DNA of 64,000 nt from Dyadobacter sp. LHD-138. Its GTDB lineage: Bacteria > Bacteroidota > Bacteroidia > Cytophagales > Spirosomataceae. Each line of letters opens with the position of its first letter. The first letter of the stretch is position 1. Below, piece after piece: positions 44,874 to 56,460 of this stretch. Both the position numbers and the translations under genes were made by a program. A model generated the notes under the pieces. The model was not told where the DNA came from. It searched no databases and saw only the letters and a program-made list of their open reading frames with translations. The stretch lies in contig NZ_JAVFVU010000011.1 in assembly GCF_030929615.1 (NCBI RefSeq), forward strand, positions 172,059 through 236,058, read 5' to 3'.

Positions 44874-47800
44874 TTGGCTACAATTAAAGCAACTCCCAGA
44901 ATAAATTTCTCCAGGATTAATCAGATTATTGATTATCCGGATCTGTTGGGAATCCAGGTACAATCGTTCCGGGATTTCTTCAGTCTTGATACTTCAGTAG
45001 AAGATCGTTCTGATGAAGGATTGTACAAAGTTTTCGCTGAAAACTTTCCTATTGCCGATTCTCGCGACAACTTCGTGCTCGAATTTATCGACTATTTATT
45101 AGAGCCACCAAAGTATTCTGTCGACGAATCAATTGATCGTGGGTTAACTTATGCAGTGCCTCTGAAAGCAAAATTACGTTTGATATGTAATGATGCAGAT
45201 CACGAAGAATTTGAAACCATTGAACAAGAGGTATTCCTAGGAAATATCCCTTACATGACCGACCGCGGTTCATTTGTAATCAATGGTGCTGAACGTGTTA
45301 TTGTTTCTCAGTTACACCGTTCTCCGGGTGTGTTCTTCTCCATGAGCAAGCACACAAACGGCTCTAAATTATATTCAGCACGTATTATCCCGTTTAAGGG
45401 TTCATGGATTGAATTCTCTACTGACGTGAATAATGTCATGTATGCATATATCGACCGTAAGAAGAAATTCCCGGTTACTACGCTTTTAAGAGCCATCGGT
45501 TTTGGTTCTGATAAGGATATCCTTGATCTCTTCGGACTTTCTGAGGAAATCGGAGCGACACCGACAAACTTGAAAAAAGCGGTTGGCCGTCGTTTGGCTG
45601 CGAGAGTGCTTCGCACCTGGACAGAAGATTTCGTGGATGAAGATACCGGTGAGGTAGTTTCTATCCAGCGTAACGAAGTATTGTTAGAGCGTGATTCAAC
45701 AATCACTCCTGACGATATCGAGGTTATCGTGGAATCTGGCCAGAAGTCAGTGATCCTTCACAAGGAAGACATGAATGTTGCGGATTATAACATCATTTAT
45801 AATACGCTGCAAAAAGATAGCTCAAACTCCGACAAGGAAGCTGTTGAGCAGATTTACCGTCAGCTTCGTAACGCAGAAGCACCGGATGAGCAAACGGCAA
45901 GGGATGTAATCCAAAGCTTGTTCTTCAGTGATAAGCGTTATGACCTTGGTGATGTTGGTCGTTACCGTATCAACAAAAAATTAGGTTCTGACACAAGTCT
46001 TGACGTACGCGTTCTGACAACAGGTGATATCGTTTCGATCGTTAAGTATCTGATCGGTCTTATCAATGCGAAAGCAGTTGTCGATGATATTGACCACTTG
46101 TCAAACCGTCGTGTTCGTACCGTTGGTGAACAACTTTACGCACAGTTCGGTGTAGGTTTGGCTCGTATGGCCCGTACCATCAAAGAACGTATGAACGTGC
46201 GTGACAACGAAGATTTCAAGCCTGTTGATTTGATCAACGCGCGTACGCTTTCTTCTGTTATTAACTCTTTCTTTGGTACCAACCAGTTGTCACAGTTCAT
46301 GGATCAAACGAATCCATTGGCTGAGATCACCCACAAAAGACGTATGTCTGCGCTTGGGCCTGGTGGTCTTTCCCGTGAAAGAGCAGGTTTTGAGGTTCGT
46401 GACGTTCACTACACGCACTACGGTCGTCTGTGTACAATCGAAACGCCTGAAGGACCTAACATTGGTTTGATTTCTTCTCTTTGCGTATTTGCCAAGGTGA
46501 ACGGAATGGGTTTCATTGAAACTCCTTACCGTGTGATCGATGGTGGCGGAAAGCTGACGAATGATATTATATACATGACTGCCGAAGAAGAGGATTCCAA
46601 ATATATCGCTCAGGCTAACGCCTCGGTAGATACGGACGGAAACTTTACGGTAGAAAAAATCAAGACGCGTTTTGAAGGTGACTTCCCGATGGTTGATCCT
46701 TCTCAGGCTTCTTATATGGACGTTGCCGCTAACCAGATCGTATCGGTAGCAGCTTCTCTTATTCCTTTCCTTGAACACGATGATGCCAACCGTGCTTTGA
46801 TGGGATCGAACATGCAGCGTCAAGGTGTTCCATTGTTGCGCCCACAAGCGCCAATCGTTGGAACGGGCCTTGAAAAGCGTGTTGCGATGGATTCACGTGC
46901 ATTGGTAGTGGCGGAAGGTGACGGTGTGATTGAGTATGTGGATGCAACTAAAATTGTTGTTCGCTACGAAAGAACAGATGAAGAGCGTCTTGTAAGCTTT
47001 ATTGAAGACAGCGTTTCTTACGACCTTGTTAAGTTCCGTCGTACCAACCAGGATACTTGCTTAAACCTGCAACCAATGGTTCTTAAAGGCCAAAAGGTAT
47101 CGAAAGGTGAAGCATTATGCCAGGGATATGGTACAGAAGGTGGAGAACTTGCCTTGGGTCGTAACCTTTTGGTTGCGTTCATGCCTTGGCAGGGATACAA
47201 CTTTGAGGATGCGATTGTAATCTCTGAGAAAGTGGTTCGTGACGATATCTTTACTTCTATTCACATTGAAGAATTTGAATTGGAAGTACGTGATACGAAA
47301 CGTGGAGAAGAAGAACTTACTGCTGAGATTCCTAACGTAAGCGAGGAAACTGTTAAAAACCTTGATGAAAACGGTATCGTACAAGTTGGTACGGAAGTAA
47401 AAGAGGGTGATATTCTGATTGGTAAGATCACACCAAAAGGTGAGTCTGATCCGACTCCGGAAGAAAAACTTCTTCGTGCAATCTTTGGTGACAAAGCCGG
47501 TGATGTGAAGGATGCTTCGAAAAAAGCACCGCCATCTATGAAAGGTGTAGTTATCGATACCAAACTTTTCTCTCGTCCTACGAAAGAAGAGCGTGCGAAA
47601 CACAAAGACGAGCTTAAATTGCTTATGAAGAAATATGGCCGTGACTTGACAGCACTTCGCGGACGTATCATCGAGAAATTAGTTTCTCTTACAGATGGCA
47701 AAACAAGTCAGGGTGTTAAGCACAAATTCGGTGATGAGTTGATTTCAAAAGCGGTTAAATTCAACGTGAGAAATATCTCTGAGAATTTATTCCCTGCCAA

Positions 47801-48737
47801 CAACCCGTACCGTGACGAAAGCCAGTACGCCGTGGTTGAGGAAGTAAACTTGATCGGTGATGTATTGACTGATTCATGGACGGATGATGCGCATGCCAAC
47901 CGCCAGGTTTCGCTTGCATTGAAGAATTATCTTAACGCACGCAGCGAGTTGATGGGCCGTTTCAAACGTGACCGTTTTGCGCTTGAAGTGGGAGATGAAC
48001 TTCCGGCAGGTATCGTGAAACTTGCGAAAGTATATATCGCTAAGAAACGTAAATTGAAAGTAGGGGATAAAATGGCGGGTCGTCACGGTAACAAAGGGGT
48101 TGTTGCCCGTATTGTACGTGATGAAGACATGCCATTCCTTGAAGACGGAACACCAATGAACATCGTGTTGAACCCGCTTGGGGTACCTTCACGTATGAAC
48201 ATCGGTCAGATTTACGAAACCATCCTTGCATGGGCAGGTCTTAAACTGGGTCGTCGCTATGCTACGCCTATCTTCGATGGAGCTACGGAAGCAGAAGTTG
48301 CAGCTGAGTTGAAAGAAGCCGGGTTGCCGGATTGGGGACGTACTTATCTGTACAACGGACTTAGCGGAGAGCGTTTTGACCAACCAGTTACAGTCGGACT
48401 TATGTACATGATGAAGCTGGGTCACTTGGTTGACGATAAAATGCACGCGCGTTCGATTGGACCATACTCGCTTATTACACAACAGCCGTTGGGTGGTAAA
48501 GCACAGTTTGGGGGTCAGCGTTTTGGAGAGATGGAAGTGTGGGCACTTGAAGCATTCGGTGCATCTCATATCCTTCAGGAAATCCTTACCGTAAAATCGG
48601 ATGACGTAGTGGGCCGTGCCAAAGCATACGAAGCTATCGTAAAAGGTGAAAACCTTCCGAAACCAAATATTCCGGAGTCATTCAATGTACTTGTTCACGA
48701 ACTTCGTGGATTGGCATTGGAAATTACGCTGGACTAA
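44874..48737 (+). CDS. rpoB: RNA polymerase subunit beta
   Basis: Beta subunit of RNA polymerase, 1287 residues, binding site of rifampicin. Visible landmarks are the N-terminal [20 protein letters not shown], the rifampicin region [25 protein letters not shown] (wild-type residues as read), the segment [18 protein letters not shown], and [13 protein letters not shown] and [24 protein letters not shown] near the end. The start is a TTG at 44874: no ATG or GTG lies nearby in frame, and the alignment of the first residues with other beta subunits (MATxKxxxRINFS) supports it. rpoC follows after 93 bases. Confidence 0.97.
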   Translation: MATIKATPRINFSRINQIIDYPDLLGIQVQSFRDFFSLDTSVEDRSDEGLYKVFAENFPIADSRDNFVLEFIDYLLEPPKYSVDESIDRGLTYAVPLKAKLRLICNDADHEEFETIEQEVFLGNIPYMTDRGSFVINGAERVIVSQLHRSPGVFFSMSKHTNGSKLYSARIIPFKGSWIEFSTDVNNVMYAYIDRKKKFPVTTLLRAIGFGSDKDILDLFGLSEEIGATPTNLKKAVGRRLAARVLRTWTEDFVDEDTGEVVSIQRNEVLLERDSTITPDDIEVIVESGQKSVILHKEDMNVADYNIIYNTLQKDSSNSDKEAVEQIYRQLRNAEAPDEQTARDVIQSLFFSDKRYDLGDVGRYRINKKLGSDTSLDVRVLTTGDIVSIVKYLIGLINAKAVVDDIDHLSNRRVRTVGEQLYAQFGVGLARMARTIKERMNVRDNEDFKPVDLINARTLSSVINSFFGTNQLSQFMDQTNPLAEITHKRRMSALGPGGLSRERAGFEVRDVHYTHYGRLCTIETPEGPNIGLISSLCVFAKVNGMGFIETPYRVIDGGGKLTNDIIYMTAEEEDSKYIAQANASVDTDGNFTVEKIKTRFEGDFPMVDPSQASYMDVAANQIVSVAASLIPFLEHDDANRALMGSNMQRQGVPLLRPQAPIVGTGLEKRVAMDSRALVVAEGDGVIEYVDATKIVVRYERTDEERLVSFIEDSVSYDLVKFRRTNQDTCLNLQPMVLKGQKVSKGEALCQGYGTEGGELALGRNLLVAFMPWQGYNFEDAIVISEKVVRDDIFTSIHIEEFELEVRDTKRGEEELTAEIPNVSEETVKNLDENGIVQVGTEVKEGDILIGKITPKGESDPTPEEKLLRAIFGDKAGDVKDASKKAPPSMKGVVIDTKLFSRPTKEERAKHKDELKLLMKKYGRDLTALRGRIIEKLVSLTDGKTSQGVKHKFGDELISKAVKFNVRNISENLFPANNPYRDESQYAVVEEVNLIGDVLTDSWTDDAHANRQVSLALKNYLNARSELMGRFKRDRFALEVGDELPAGIVKLAKVYIAKKRKLKVGDKMAGRHGNKGVVARIVRDEDMPFLEDGTPMNIVLNPLGVPSRMNIGQIYETILAWAGLKLGRRYATPIFDGATEAEVAAELKEAGLPDWGRTYLYNGLSGERFDQPVTVGLMYMMKLGHLVDDKMHARSIGPYSLITQQPLGGKAQFGGQRFGEMEVWALEAFGASHILQEILTVKSDDVVGRAKAYEAIVKGENLPKPNIPESFNVLVHELRGLALEITLD

Positions 48738-48748
48738 TTTTTAGTCGT

Positions 48749-48778
48749 AAGCAGAGCGGCAGTAATGCTGCTCTGCTT
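48749..48778 (+). repeat. Hairpin in the rpoB-rpoC spacer
   Basis: Arms 48749-48757 and 48770-48778 pair over nine bases. There is no T run, so it is probably an RNA processing or stability element and not a terminator. Confidence 0.55.
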
Positions 48779-48830
48779 AGAAATGCAATACAAATTGAGT
48801 TTCGACTAACAGACAAACGACTCTTTAATT

Positions 48831-51800
48831 ATGTCTTTCAAAAAGAACAAAAAACTAAATAGTGATTTTTCCAGAATGACAATCAGTCTGGCCTCACCTG
48901 AATCGATACTGGAAAGTTCATTCGGTGAAGTAACCCAGCCTGAAACTATCAACTACCGGACTTATAAGCCGGAAATGGGTGGTTTGTTCTGTGAGCGTAT
49001 TTTCGGTCCTGTGAAGGATTGGGAATGTCATTGTGGAAAATACAAACGTATCCGTTACAAAGGTATCATCTGCGACCGTTGCGGTGTGGAAGTGACTGAG
49101 AAAAAGGTACGTCGTGAGCGTATGGGACACATTGAGCTTGTGGTTCCTGTTGCACACATCTGGTACTTCCGTAGCTTACCGAACAAAATCGGTTATTTGC
49201 TGGGATTGTCTACCAAAAAACTGGATCAAATTATTTACTACGAGCGGTATGCCGTAGTACAAGCTGGTGTTAAAGAAGAGGACGGCGTTAGCTACCTTGA
49301 CTTCCTTACCGAAGACGAATATCTTGACATCATCGACAAACTTCCTCGTGAAAACCAACAGCTTCCGGACACGGATCCAAACAAGTTTATCGCGAAGATG
49401 GGTGCTGATGCGCTTGAAATGCTTTTGAGCCGTATCAAACTGGATGAGCTTTCATACGAACTTCGTCACCAGGCTGCAACGGATACTTCTCAGCAACGTA
49501 AGGCGGAAGCGCTTAAACGTCTGAAAGTTGTTGAAGCTTTCCGTGATGCAAATACGCGTGTTGAAAACCGCCCGCAATGGATGGTGATCAAAATGGTTCC
49601 GGTTATTCCACCAGAACTTCGTCCGCTTGTACCTCTGGATGGTGGTCGTTTTGCGACTTCTGACTTAAATGACTTGTATCGCCGCGTTATCATTCGTAAC
49701 AACCGTTTGAAACGTCTGATCGAGATCAAAGCACCTGAGGTAATCTTGCGTAACGAAAAACGTATGTTGCAGGAAGCGGTTGATTCGCTTTTTGATAACA
49801 GCCGTAAAGTGAACGCAGTACGTTCTGAAGGGAACCGTGCTTTGAAATCACTTTCTGATATGCTTAAAGGTAAGCAAGGACGTTTCCGTCAAAACTTGCT
49901 TGGTAAGCGTGTCGATTATTCTGGTCGTTCTGTAATTGTCGTAGGACCAGAATTGAAACTGCACGAGTGCGGTTTGCCGAAAGATATGGCTGCTGAATTA
50001 TTCAAGCCGTTTATCATTCGCAAGCTTATCGAGCGCGGAATCGTTAAAACTGTAAAATCAGCTAAGAAAATCGTAGATCGTAAAGATCCTGTGATTTGGG
50101 ATATTTTGGAAAACGTTTTGAAAGGGCATCCTGTTCTTCTAAACCGTGCTCCAACACTTCACCGTTTGGGTATCCAGGCTTTCCAGCCTAAGCTGATCGA
50201 AGGAAAAGCAATCCAGTTGCACCCACTTGTGTGTACTGCATTCAACGCTGACTTTGACGGTGACCAGATGGCTGTTCACGTGCCATTGGGTCAGGAAGCC
50301 GTTTTGGAAGCTTCGATGTTGATGCTTTCTTCACATAACATCCTTAACCCTGCGAATGGTGCACCGATTACGGTACCATCACAAGACATGGTTTTGGGTC
50401 TGTATTATGTAACAAAGGGCCGTGTAAGCACGCCTCAGTATCCGATCCTGGGAGAAGGAATGACTTTCTACGGACCGGATGAAGTAATCATTGCGATCAA
50501 TGAAGGCAAACTTTCCAAGCATGCCAACATCAAATGCCGTCTGCGTGTACGTAACGATGATGGAACATTTGAAATTAAATTAGTCGAAACAGTTGCCGGC
50601 CGTATCCTGTTCAACCAGGCGGTTCCAGCTGAGGTAGGTTATATTAATGAGCTGCTTACGAAGAAAAAGTTGCAGCAAATCATTGGTTTGGTATTCAAAC
50701 TTGCAGGGGTTGCGCGTTGCGCCCAGTTCCTGGATGAAATCAAAGAACTCGGTTTCCAAATGGCCTTCAAAGGCGGTTTGTCAATGGGGCTTAATGATGT
50801 AATGGTACCGGATGAAAAAGTTAAACTGATCGAGCAGGCGAAAGTAGACGTGGAAAACGTCTGGAGTAACTACTTGATGGGTCTTATCACTGAAAACGAA
50901 CGTTACAACCAGGTTATCGATATCTGGACACGTGTAAACTCACGTATCACAGAAACATTGATGAAGCAATTGGAAACGGATCAGGGTGGATTTAACTCCA
51001 TCTATATGATGATGCACTCCGGTGCACGTGGTTCCCGTGAACAGATTCGTCAGCTGGGTGGAATGAGGGGTCTTATGGCCAAACCTCAGAAAAACATGGC
51101 TGGTGGAGCAGGTGAAATCATCGAAAATCCAATTCTTTCTAACTTTAAAGAAGGTCTTGACGTTCTTGAGTACTTTATCTCGACACACGGTGCGCGTAAA
51201 GGTCTTGCGGATACAGCCTTGAAAACAGCGGATGCAGGTTACCTGACCCGTCGTTTGCATGATGTTGCGCAGGATGTTGTGGTTATTGAAACAGATTGTG
51301 GTTCTCTTCGTGGTATTGCCATATCAGCTTTGAAAGACAACGAAGATATCGTTGAACCGCTTTCTGAGCGTATTTTGGGCCGTGTAAGTGTTCACGATGT
51401 TTTTGATCCGTTGTCAGGAGAAATGATCCTTGCATCAGGTCAGGAAATCACAGAAGAAATCGCTTCCTATATTGATGAAACAAGCATCGAAAGCGTAGAA
51501 ATCCGTTCGGTACTTACTTGCGAAACACGTGGTGGTGTTTGTGTGAAATGTTACGGCCGTTCTCTTGCTTCGGCATACATGGTTAACATTGGTGAAGCTG
51601 TGGGTGTAATTGCTTCGCAGTCCATTGGTGAGCCGGGTACACAGCTTACACTTCGTACATTCCACGTGGGTGGTACGGCATCCAACATTTCTGTTGATGC
51701 CAACATCAAAGCGAAGTTTGACGGAACAATTCAGTTTGAAGAGTTACGTTTGGTTGATTCTGTTAATTCAGAGGGAGATCCAATTACAGTAGTAATGGGC

Positions 51801-53153
51801 CGTTCAGGTGAGGTGAAAATCGTTAACCTTGAAACAGGTCAGTTATTAATTTCCAACAACGTTCCTTACGGTGCTCAGCTTCTTGTAAAAGATGGTGAGA
51901 AAGTAACGAAAGGACAGGAACTTTGTACTTGGGATCCATATCACGCAGTAATCCTTTCTGAATTCACGGGTGTTGTTTCTTTCGACGCTATTGAAGAAGG
52001 TATTACCTACCGTGAAGAATTTGATGAGCAAACAGGTTTCCAGGAATCAGTAATCATTGAAACACGTGATAAAACCAAAAACCCGGCAATCGTGGTGAAA
52101 GGTAAGAGCACGTTGCTGAAAGATCAGACTGAGAAAGGTTATAACTTGCCGGTAGGAGCTCGTTTGGTTGTGAAGGCTGGTGCTAGTATCAAAGCTGGTC
52201 AGCCTTTGGCGAAAATCCCACGTGTGGTTGGAAAAACCCGCGATATTACGGGAGGTCTGCCGCGTGTAACGGAATTATTCGAAGCACGTAACCCATCGAA
52301 CCCTGCAACAGTTTCTGAAATCGACGGTGTTGTATCATACGGAGGTGTTAAACGTGGTAACCGCGAGATTCATATCGAATCAAGAGATGGTACACAACGC
52401 CGCTACATGGTTGCCCTTTCGAAACACATTCTTGTTCAGGATGGTGACTTCGTAAAAGCAGGTGATCCGTTATCGGATGGAGCGATCACACCAGCAGATA
52501 TCTTGTCTATCAAAGGACCAACAGCAGTTCAGGAATATCTTGTGAATGAAATTCAGGAGGTATATCGTCTGCAGGGTGTGAAGATCAATGACAAGCATAT
52601 CGAGTGTATCGTACGCCAGATGATGCAGAAAGTAGAAATACTTGATGCCGGTGATACCAACTTCCTGGAAATGCAAGCGGTTGACCGCGTTGTGTTCCGC
52701 GAAGAAAATGATAAGATTCTTGACATGAAAGTGGTTGAAGATGCTGGTAGCTCTGAAACACTTAAGCCAGGTATGATTATCTCTGTACGTCGTCTGCGTG
52801 ACGAGAATTCAAGTCTGAAACGTCGTGACTTGAAACTGGTTGTAGCACGTGATGCACAGGCGGCTGTGGCGAAACCTACTTTGATGGGTATCACACAAGC
52901 TTCATTGGGTACTGAAAGTTTCGTTTCTGCGGCTTCGTTCCAGGAAACAACCAAAGTATTGTCTGAGGCTGCTGTACGTGGAAAACGTGACGAACTGAAA
53001 GGTCTGAAAGAAAACGTGATCGTTGGTCACTTGATCCCGGCCGGTACAGGTATGCGTAAATACATAGACATCATTGTTGGTTCGAAAGAAGAATATGATG
53101 CTTTGGCAGAATCCCGTGAAAAACAGTCGCGTAAAAAACGTGAATTAGTTTAG
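48831..53153 (+). CDS. rpoC: RNA polymerase subunit beta'
   Basis: Catalytic beta' subunit, 1440 residues. The N-terminal zinc finger is [20 protein letters not shown]. The active-site loop is [12 protein letters not shown], which binds the catalytic magnesium. Before it are [27 protein letters not shown] and [14 protein letters not shown]. The bridge-helix/trigger-loop region ([20 protein letters not shown]) and the second zinc site ([13 protein letters not shown]) follow. The C-terminal tail ends in [11 protein letters not shown]. The gene ends at a strong terminator, closing the superoperon. Confidence 0.98.
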   Translation: MSFKKNKKLNSDFSRMTISLASPESILESSFGEVTQPETINYRTYKPEMGGLFCERIFGPVKDWECHCGKYKRIRYKGIICDRCGVEVTEKKVRRERMGHIELVVPVAHIWYFRSLPNKIGYLLGLSTKKLDQIIYYERYAVVQAGVKEEDGVSYLDFLTEDEYLDIIDKLPRENQQLPDTDPNKFIAKMGADALEMLLSRIKLDELSYELRHQAATDTSQQRKAEALKRLKVVEAFRDANTRVENRPQWMVIKMVPVIPPELRPLVPLDGGRFATSDLNDLYRRVIIRNNRLKRLIEIKAPEVILRNEKRMLQEAVDSLFDNSRKVNAVRSEGNRALKSLSDMLKGKQGRFRQNLLGKRVDYSGRSVIVVGPELKLHECGLPKDMAAELFKPFIIRKLIERGIVKTVKSAKKIVDRKDPVIWDILENVLKGHPVLLNRAPTLHRLGIQAFQPKLIEGKAIQLHPLVCTAFNADFDGDQMAVHVPLGQEAVLEASMLMLSSHNILNPANGAPITVPSQDMVLGLYYVTKGRVSTPQYPILGEGMTFYGPDEVIIAINEGKLSKHANIKCRLRVRNDDGTFEIKLVETVAGRILFNQAVPAEVGYINELLTKKKLQQIIGLVFKLAGVARCAQFLDEIKELGFQMAFKGGLSMGLNDVMVPDEKVKLIEQAKVDVENVWSNYLMGLITENERYNQVIDIWTRVNSRITETLMKQLETDQGGFNSIYMMMHSGARGSREQIRQLGGMRGLMAKPQKNMAGGAGEIIENPILSNFKEGLDVLEYFISTHGARKGLADTALKTADAGYLTRRLHDVAQDVVVIETDCGSLRGIAISALKDNEDIVEPLSERILGRVSVHDVFDPLSGEMILASGQEITEEIASYIDETSIESVEIRSVLTCETRGGVCVKCYGRSLASAYMVNIGEAVGVIASQSIGEPGTQLTLRTFHVGGTASNISVDANIKAKFDGTIQFEELRLVDSVNSEGDPITVVMGRSGEVKIVNLETGQLLISNNVPYGAQLLVKDGEKVTKGQELCTWDPYHAVILSEFTGVVSFDAIEEGITYREEFDEQTGFQESVIIETRDKTKNPAIVVKGKSTLLKDQTEKGYNLPVGARLVVKAGASIKAGQPLAKIPRVVGKTRDITGGLPRVTELFEARNPSNPATVSEIDGVVSYGGVKRGNREIHIESRDGTQRRYMVALSKHILVQDGDFVKAGDPLSDGAITPADILSIKGPTAVQEYLVNEIQEVYRLQGVKINDKHIECIVRQMMQKVEILDAGDTNFLEMQAVDRVVFREENDKILDMKVVEDAGSSETLKPGMIISVRRLRDENSSLKRRDLKLVVARDAQAAVAKPTLMGITQASLGTESFVSAASFQETTKVLSEAAVRGKRDELKGLKENVIVGHLIPAGTGMRKYIDIIVGSKEEYDALAESREKQSRKKRELV

Positions 53154-53172
53154 TCGGAATTCCAATAAGATA

Positions 53173-53213
53173 AAAGAGTCGGTTCTGCGTAAGCGGAACC
53201 GACTCTTTGTTTT
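53173..53213 (+). terminator. Strong terminator after rpoC
   Basis: Arms 53173-53188 and 53193-53208 pair over 16 bases (one wobble) with a GTAA tetraloop, then a T-rich tail. Confidence 0.92.
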
Positions 53214-53309
53214 TAGATGCTGTATAATTTTAGTAATTTTCACTTTCTAAAAGCATGAATAACGACAAGTAATTATCCAGCACCTGCGCAAATATCGAAA
53301 ACCTTGACG

Positions 53310-53639
53310 ATGGAAGACAACAACAAAGAAAACGAACAGCAGATTAATGTAGAACTTTCGGAAGAAATGGCCGAAGGCGTTTACTCAAACCTTGCGATGA
53401 TCGCTCATTCCAACAGCGAATTTATACTGGACTTCATCCGTCTGATGCCGGGTGTGCCGCGTGCAAAGGTAAAGGCACGTATCATCATCACACCCGAGCA
53501 TGCCAAACGTTTGGTTGCAGCCTTGAAAGATAATATCGAAAAGTACGAAGATCAGTACGGACCGATCCAGAGCAACCACGATAGCGATCCTTCCTTCAAC
53601 TTCCCGATCAGTTTCGGAGGACCCGGCGGCGAAGCTTAA
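53310..53639 (+). CDS. DUF3467 family protein
   Basis: A 109-residue soluble protein. The family core is the pattern MAEGVYSNLAMIAHSNSEFI then DFIRLMPGVPRAKVKARIIITPEHAKRLVAALKDNI. The C-terminus is Gly/Pro-rich. DUF3467 proteins occur across bacteria and a few archaea; their role is unknown. In this phylum the gene is often near rpoC. ATG 53310 is preferred over TTG 53304. It has its own terminator. Confidence 0.88.
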   Translation: MEDNNKENEQQINVELSEEMAEGVYSNLAMIAHSNSEFILDFIRLMPGVPRAKVKARIIITPEHAKRLVAALKDNIEKYEDQYGPIQSNHDSDPSFNFPISFGGPGGEA

Positions 53640-53656
53640 TTGTTATATATTTACTG

Positions 53657-53694
53657 AAATCCTGCTGCGTAAATATTTTGCGGCAGGATTTTTT
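53657..53694 (+). terminator. Terminator after the DUF3467 gene
   Basis: Arms 53657-53668 and 53680-53691 pair over 12 bases (one wobble) around an 11-base loop, and a T tract follows. Confidence 0.85.
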
Positions 53695-53789
53695 GTTTTA
53701 AAGTAGCTTCTGAAATTAGTCCTGTGAAAATTGTTGCTACTGAAATATTCGAAGAAACTGGGAGTCATTTTAACGATTCTGCGGGTATC

Positions 53790-53831
53790 GTGTTCAATTA
53801 AAAGTTAGTACTAAAAGCGCAACGAGTTTCA
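53790..53831 (+). repeat. Left arm of an imperfect 42-base inverted repeat
   Basis: Its complement is at 55300-55341. 31 of 42 positions agree, including 14 in a row (AATTAAAAGTTAGT at 53796-53809). The pair encloses the lipoprotein hydrolase gene. Confidence 0.6.
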
Positions 53832-53922
53832 GCACCTCCTCATTAAAGTTTGTTAAAAAAGTAACCCCTTGGCAGGATTTTACATAACTTCGCTTTAATA
53901 TCAATCAGTTAGATAAACCTTT

Positions 53923-55035
53923 ATGTTGAAAATCCTTTACTTTCCTCTATGGTTGCTCCTACTAATGATGGCAGGTTGTGATTCCGACAAAAATACCCAG
54001 CAAAGCTCCGCCGACACTACAACAGTTTACCAAGTAGGATACCGGGTTATCTCATTTGTTGACAGTTCGAGAACCTACAAGCCAAACGTGGAGCAAAGCG
54101 ATCGATTGTACTTTCGACCGATTGATATTGATCTCTGGTATCCTGCTCAACCGGTTGCTTCTGATTCAACGCTACGATTTGGGCACTTCCTGCAATTGCT
54201 GCAAGACCGGGCTAATTTCTACAGTGCGCCTCAGAAGTTTGACAGTTTACCAATGACCATAGCTAAGTCATTCTGTGATGGGTTCGGCTGCTCACGGCCA
54301 AGCCTTCTTTTACAAAATCCTACCTATACATTTAATCAGGCCAAGTCAGTATCTAAACGATTTCCTCTGATCCTATACTTCGCAAGTTTCGGCTCGATGG
54401 GTTATGAAAATTACTTGTTGTTTGAATCGCTGGTTCGCCAAGGCTACATCATTGCCTGCGTTAATTCAATTGGCCGGTATCCTGGCGATATGACGATGAA
54501 GAACGCTGACTTGATGGAACAGGTTAGAGACGCCGATCAAATTTTGAACCGGTTAAGTCTGGATAATAGGATAGATACGACCAAAATAGGGGTATTAGGT
54601 TATAGTTGGGGAGGTCTGGCTGGGGCACTATGGGCTATGCAGCGGTACGAGATAGACGCTATCGTCTCACTAGATGGCTCCGAATTCCATCATTATGGCT
54701 ATTCGAAATCAGAGGATCAAGATTTTGAGGAGACGATTAATACACCTTTCTTCAAGAAGGAAACCTTATCTGTGCCTTACTTACGTTTAGAGAGTAATCC
54801 TCAACCTAAAACCTCAAAGAAGGATTCTACCTATAATTTTTTGAGCAAGGTCAATGCCATAAAACAAGTTGTAAAAATTGACTCTGCTGGCCACCAAGAT
54901 TTTTCTTCGTTGGCAACTGTTGTCAGATCGTCGGGCAAATGCTCTGTTCCCGAAGTATATCGTAGCATCTCTGCACTTACTATTTCACATTTTAACAGTT
55001 ACCTAAAAGGCAGCACAAACGCGATAGAACGGTGA
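53923..55035 (+). CDS. Lipoprotein alpha/beta hydrolase
   Basis: A 370-residue protein with a lipoprotein signal (LLLLMMAGC, lipidated cysteine at about residue 19). The catalytic part has the oxyanion region RFPLILYFASFGSMGYENYLLF, the nucleophile elbow GVLGYSWGGLAG with Ser in GxSxG, and a late histidine in SAGHQDFSS, so a Ser-Asp-His triad is plausible. The fold resembles dienelactone hydrolase/platelet-activating-factor acetylhydrolase-like enzymes; the substrate is unknown. Codon use (more CGA, CTA, CTC) differs from the highly biased rpoC upstream. It is bracketed by a long inverted repeat, so it may be a transferred cassette. Confidence 0.75.
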   Translation: MLKILYFPLWLLLLMMAGCDSDKNTQQSSADTTTVYQVGYRVISFVDSSRTYKPNVEQSDRLYFRPIDIDLWYPAQPVASDSTLRFGHFLQLLQDRANFYSAPQKFDSLPMTIAKSFCDGFGCSRPSLLLQNPTYTFNQAKSVSKRFPLILYFASFGSMGYENYLLFESLVRQGYIIACVNSIGRYPGDMTMKNADLMEQVRDADQILNRLSLDNRIDTTKIGVLGYSWGGLAGALWAMQRYEIDAIVSLDGSEFHHYGYSKSEDQDFEETINTPFFKKETLSVPYLRLESNPQPKTSKKDSTYNFLSKVNAIKQVVKIDSAGHQDFSSLATVVRSSGKCSVPEVYRSISALTISHFNSYLKGSTNAIER

Positions 55036-55371
55036 TTAGATACGACTCCGGGTTAAATTAAAGAAGAAGAAAATCGTCACTGAAAGTTTTTGTTCCGTAA
55101 GCCGCAGCGTATCGAATTCCTAGGCATTATTCCGACATTTGTGATCCAACTGATTATAACTATTGGAAATAAATTAATTGGTCCAACATGACAAAGTGGA
55201 GTAGAAGTCGTCATGGATCATGCTGTACTATTCTGGCAATATGTCTACCACATATGCTTAGAATCAGACAAACGAAATGTGATCAGATATTTCGCGACAC
55301 AAAAGCCGTGGTGTTTTTTGCACTAACTTTTAATTTAACCCATATTGCAGCCAAATTGTAAAACACCTTTT
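55036..55371. other. 336-base spacer with no recognised gene
   Basis: A 49-codon frame from ATG 55189 has no resemblance to a known protein. The only clear structure is the right arm of the inverted repeat at 55300-55341. Possibly decayed mobile-element DNA. Confidence 0.45.
55300..55341 (-). repeat. Right arm of the imperfect 42-base inverted repeat
   Basis: Complement of 53790-53831; best block 55322-55335. Lies about 30 bases before the glutaminyl cyclase gene. No clear target duplication was found next to either arm. Confidence 0.6.
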
Positions 55372-56460
55372 ATGAATACGCGTAGCACACATTTTCTTCT
55401 TGTTATATGCATAGGCCTGGCCGTGTTTTCTTGTAAGCAGGAGAAAAAGGCAGAATCAAATCCCGAAGCTGTACAAAAAATTCCGGTGGCTGTTCTTACA
55501 AAAAGCAGATTTCAAATCGGAGATTCCATTGCCGTAGGATTTTCGCAGGCCGTCCACAAATTTGAAGTGCAATGGAATGGCGCAGTAATACCGGATGCCA
55601 AACAGGTTTCGGATTCAGTTTTTGTGAAGGCAGACTCTGAAAAGCCAGGTTGGAAAAAACTGATTGTAAGCGGTACGACCAAAACGAAGGAAGCCTTCGC
55701 GGATACGCTATCCGTGGAGTTGGTATCAGATGTTAAGCCGAAAGAAATGACCTATTCGGTTTTGTCTTCTTATCCGCATCAAAAAACGAGTTTTACCGAG
55801 GGACTGGAATTTTATAAAGGGGAATTATATGAAAGCACCGGAGAAAATGGAAAATCGCTTTTATTGAAAATCGATTTAAAAACCGGTGCGACGGTTAAGT
55901 CAGTACCACTGAGCGATCAATATTTTGGCGAGGGGATGACTATTTTCAATGATAAAATTTATCAGCTAACCTGGACAACCGGTGTGGGCTTCCGTTATAA
56001 CATGGATTTTACGCTGGATAAAACCTTCACCTATTATACACAGGGTTGGGGGATGACCCATAATGATACGACCATTATCATGGGCGACGGGTCAAATAAA
56101 CTGTATTTCTATAACGCAGATTTTCAAAAGACAGGCGAAATTGAGGTTTATGATGACAAAGGGCCTCTTATAAAAATCAACGAACTCGAATATGTAAACG
56201 GTTATGTTTTTGCCAATGTCTGGGAAACGGACCGGATCGTTCAGATTGATCTGAAAACAGGAAAAGTTGTTGGTAATATGGATATGAAGAAAATCATTCC
56301 GGTTGAGGTGGATCAAACCGGATCCAGTGTACTGAATGGTATTGCCTACCAGCCGATGGAAGATGCCTTTTATATTACCGGCAAAAATTGGCCTACTTTG
56401 TTTAAAGTGAAAATCTCCGGCGCAGTCAAAAGTGACCGAAAAGCCCTGGCTAAAAATTAA
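55372..56460 (+). CDS. Glutaminyl-peptide cyclotransferase-like lipoprotein (Glu_cyclase_2)
   Basis: A 362-residue lipoprotein (signal ending AVFSC). The N-terminal ~110 residues form a beta domain without clear family. The rest is the five-bladed propeller of the plant-type glutamine cyclotransferase family: SYPHQKTSFTEGLEFYKGELYESTG, DQYFGEGMTIFNDKIYQLTW, TYYTQGWGMTHNDTTIIMGDG, and INELEYVNGYVFANVWETDRIV. The family converts N-terminal Gln to pyroglutamate. ATG 55372 is chosen over a frame from 55345. Its stop overlaps that of the convergent endonuclease V gene by four bases. Confidence 0.88.
   Translation: MNTRSTHFLLVICIGLAVFSCKQEKKAESNPEAVQKIPVAVLTKSRFQIGDSIAVGFSQAVHKFEVQWNGAVIPDAKQVSDSVFVKADSEKPGWKKLIVSGTTKTKEAFADTLSVELVSDVKPKEMTYSVLSSYPHQKTSFTEGLEFYKGELYESTGENGKSLLLKIDLKTGATVKSVPLSDQYFGEGMTIFNDKIYQLTWTTGVGFRYNMDFTLDKTFTYYTQGWGMTHNDTTIIMGDGSNKLYFYNADFQKTGEIEVYDDKGPLIKINELEYVNGYVFANVWETDRIVQIDLKTGKVVGNMDMKKIIPVEVDQTGSSVLNGIAYQPMEDAFYITGKNWPTLFKVKISGAVKSDRKALAKN

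Noticed and set aside
46290..46847. 185-codon open frame antisense to rpoB
   Set aside because: No resemblance to a protein family. The codon bias of rpoB keeps the opposite strand open.
48749..48778. rpoB-rpoC hairpin as a terminator
   Set aside because: No T run follows, and stopping here would cut rpoC off. Recorded as a repeat instead.
55189..55335. Short frame from ATG 55189 in the spacer before the glutaminyl cyclase
   Set aside because: About 49 codons with no recognisable domain. It runs into the inverted repeat and is more likely decayed DNA.
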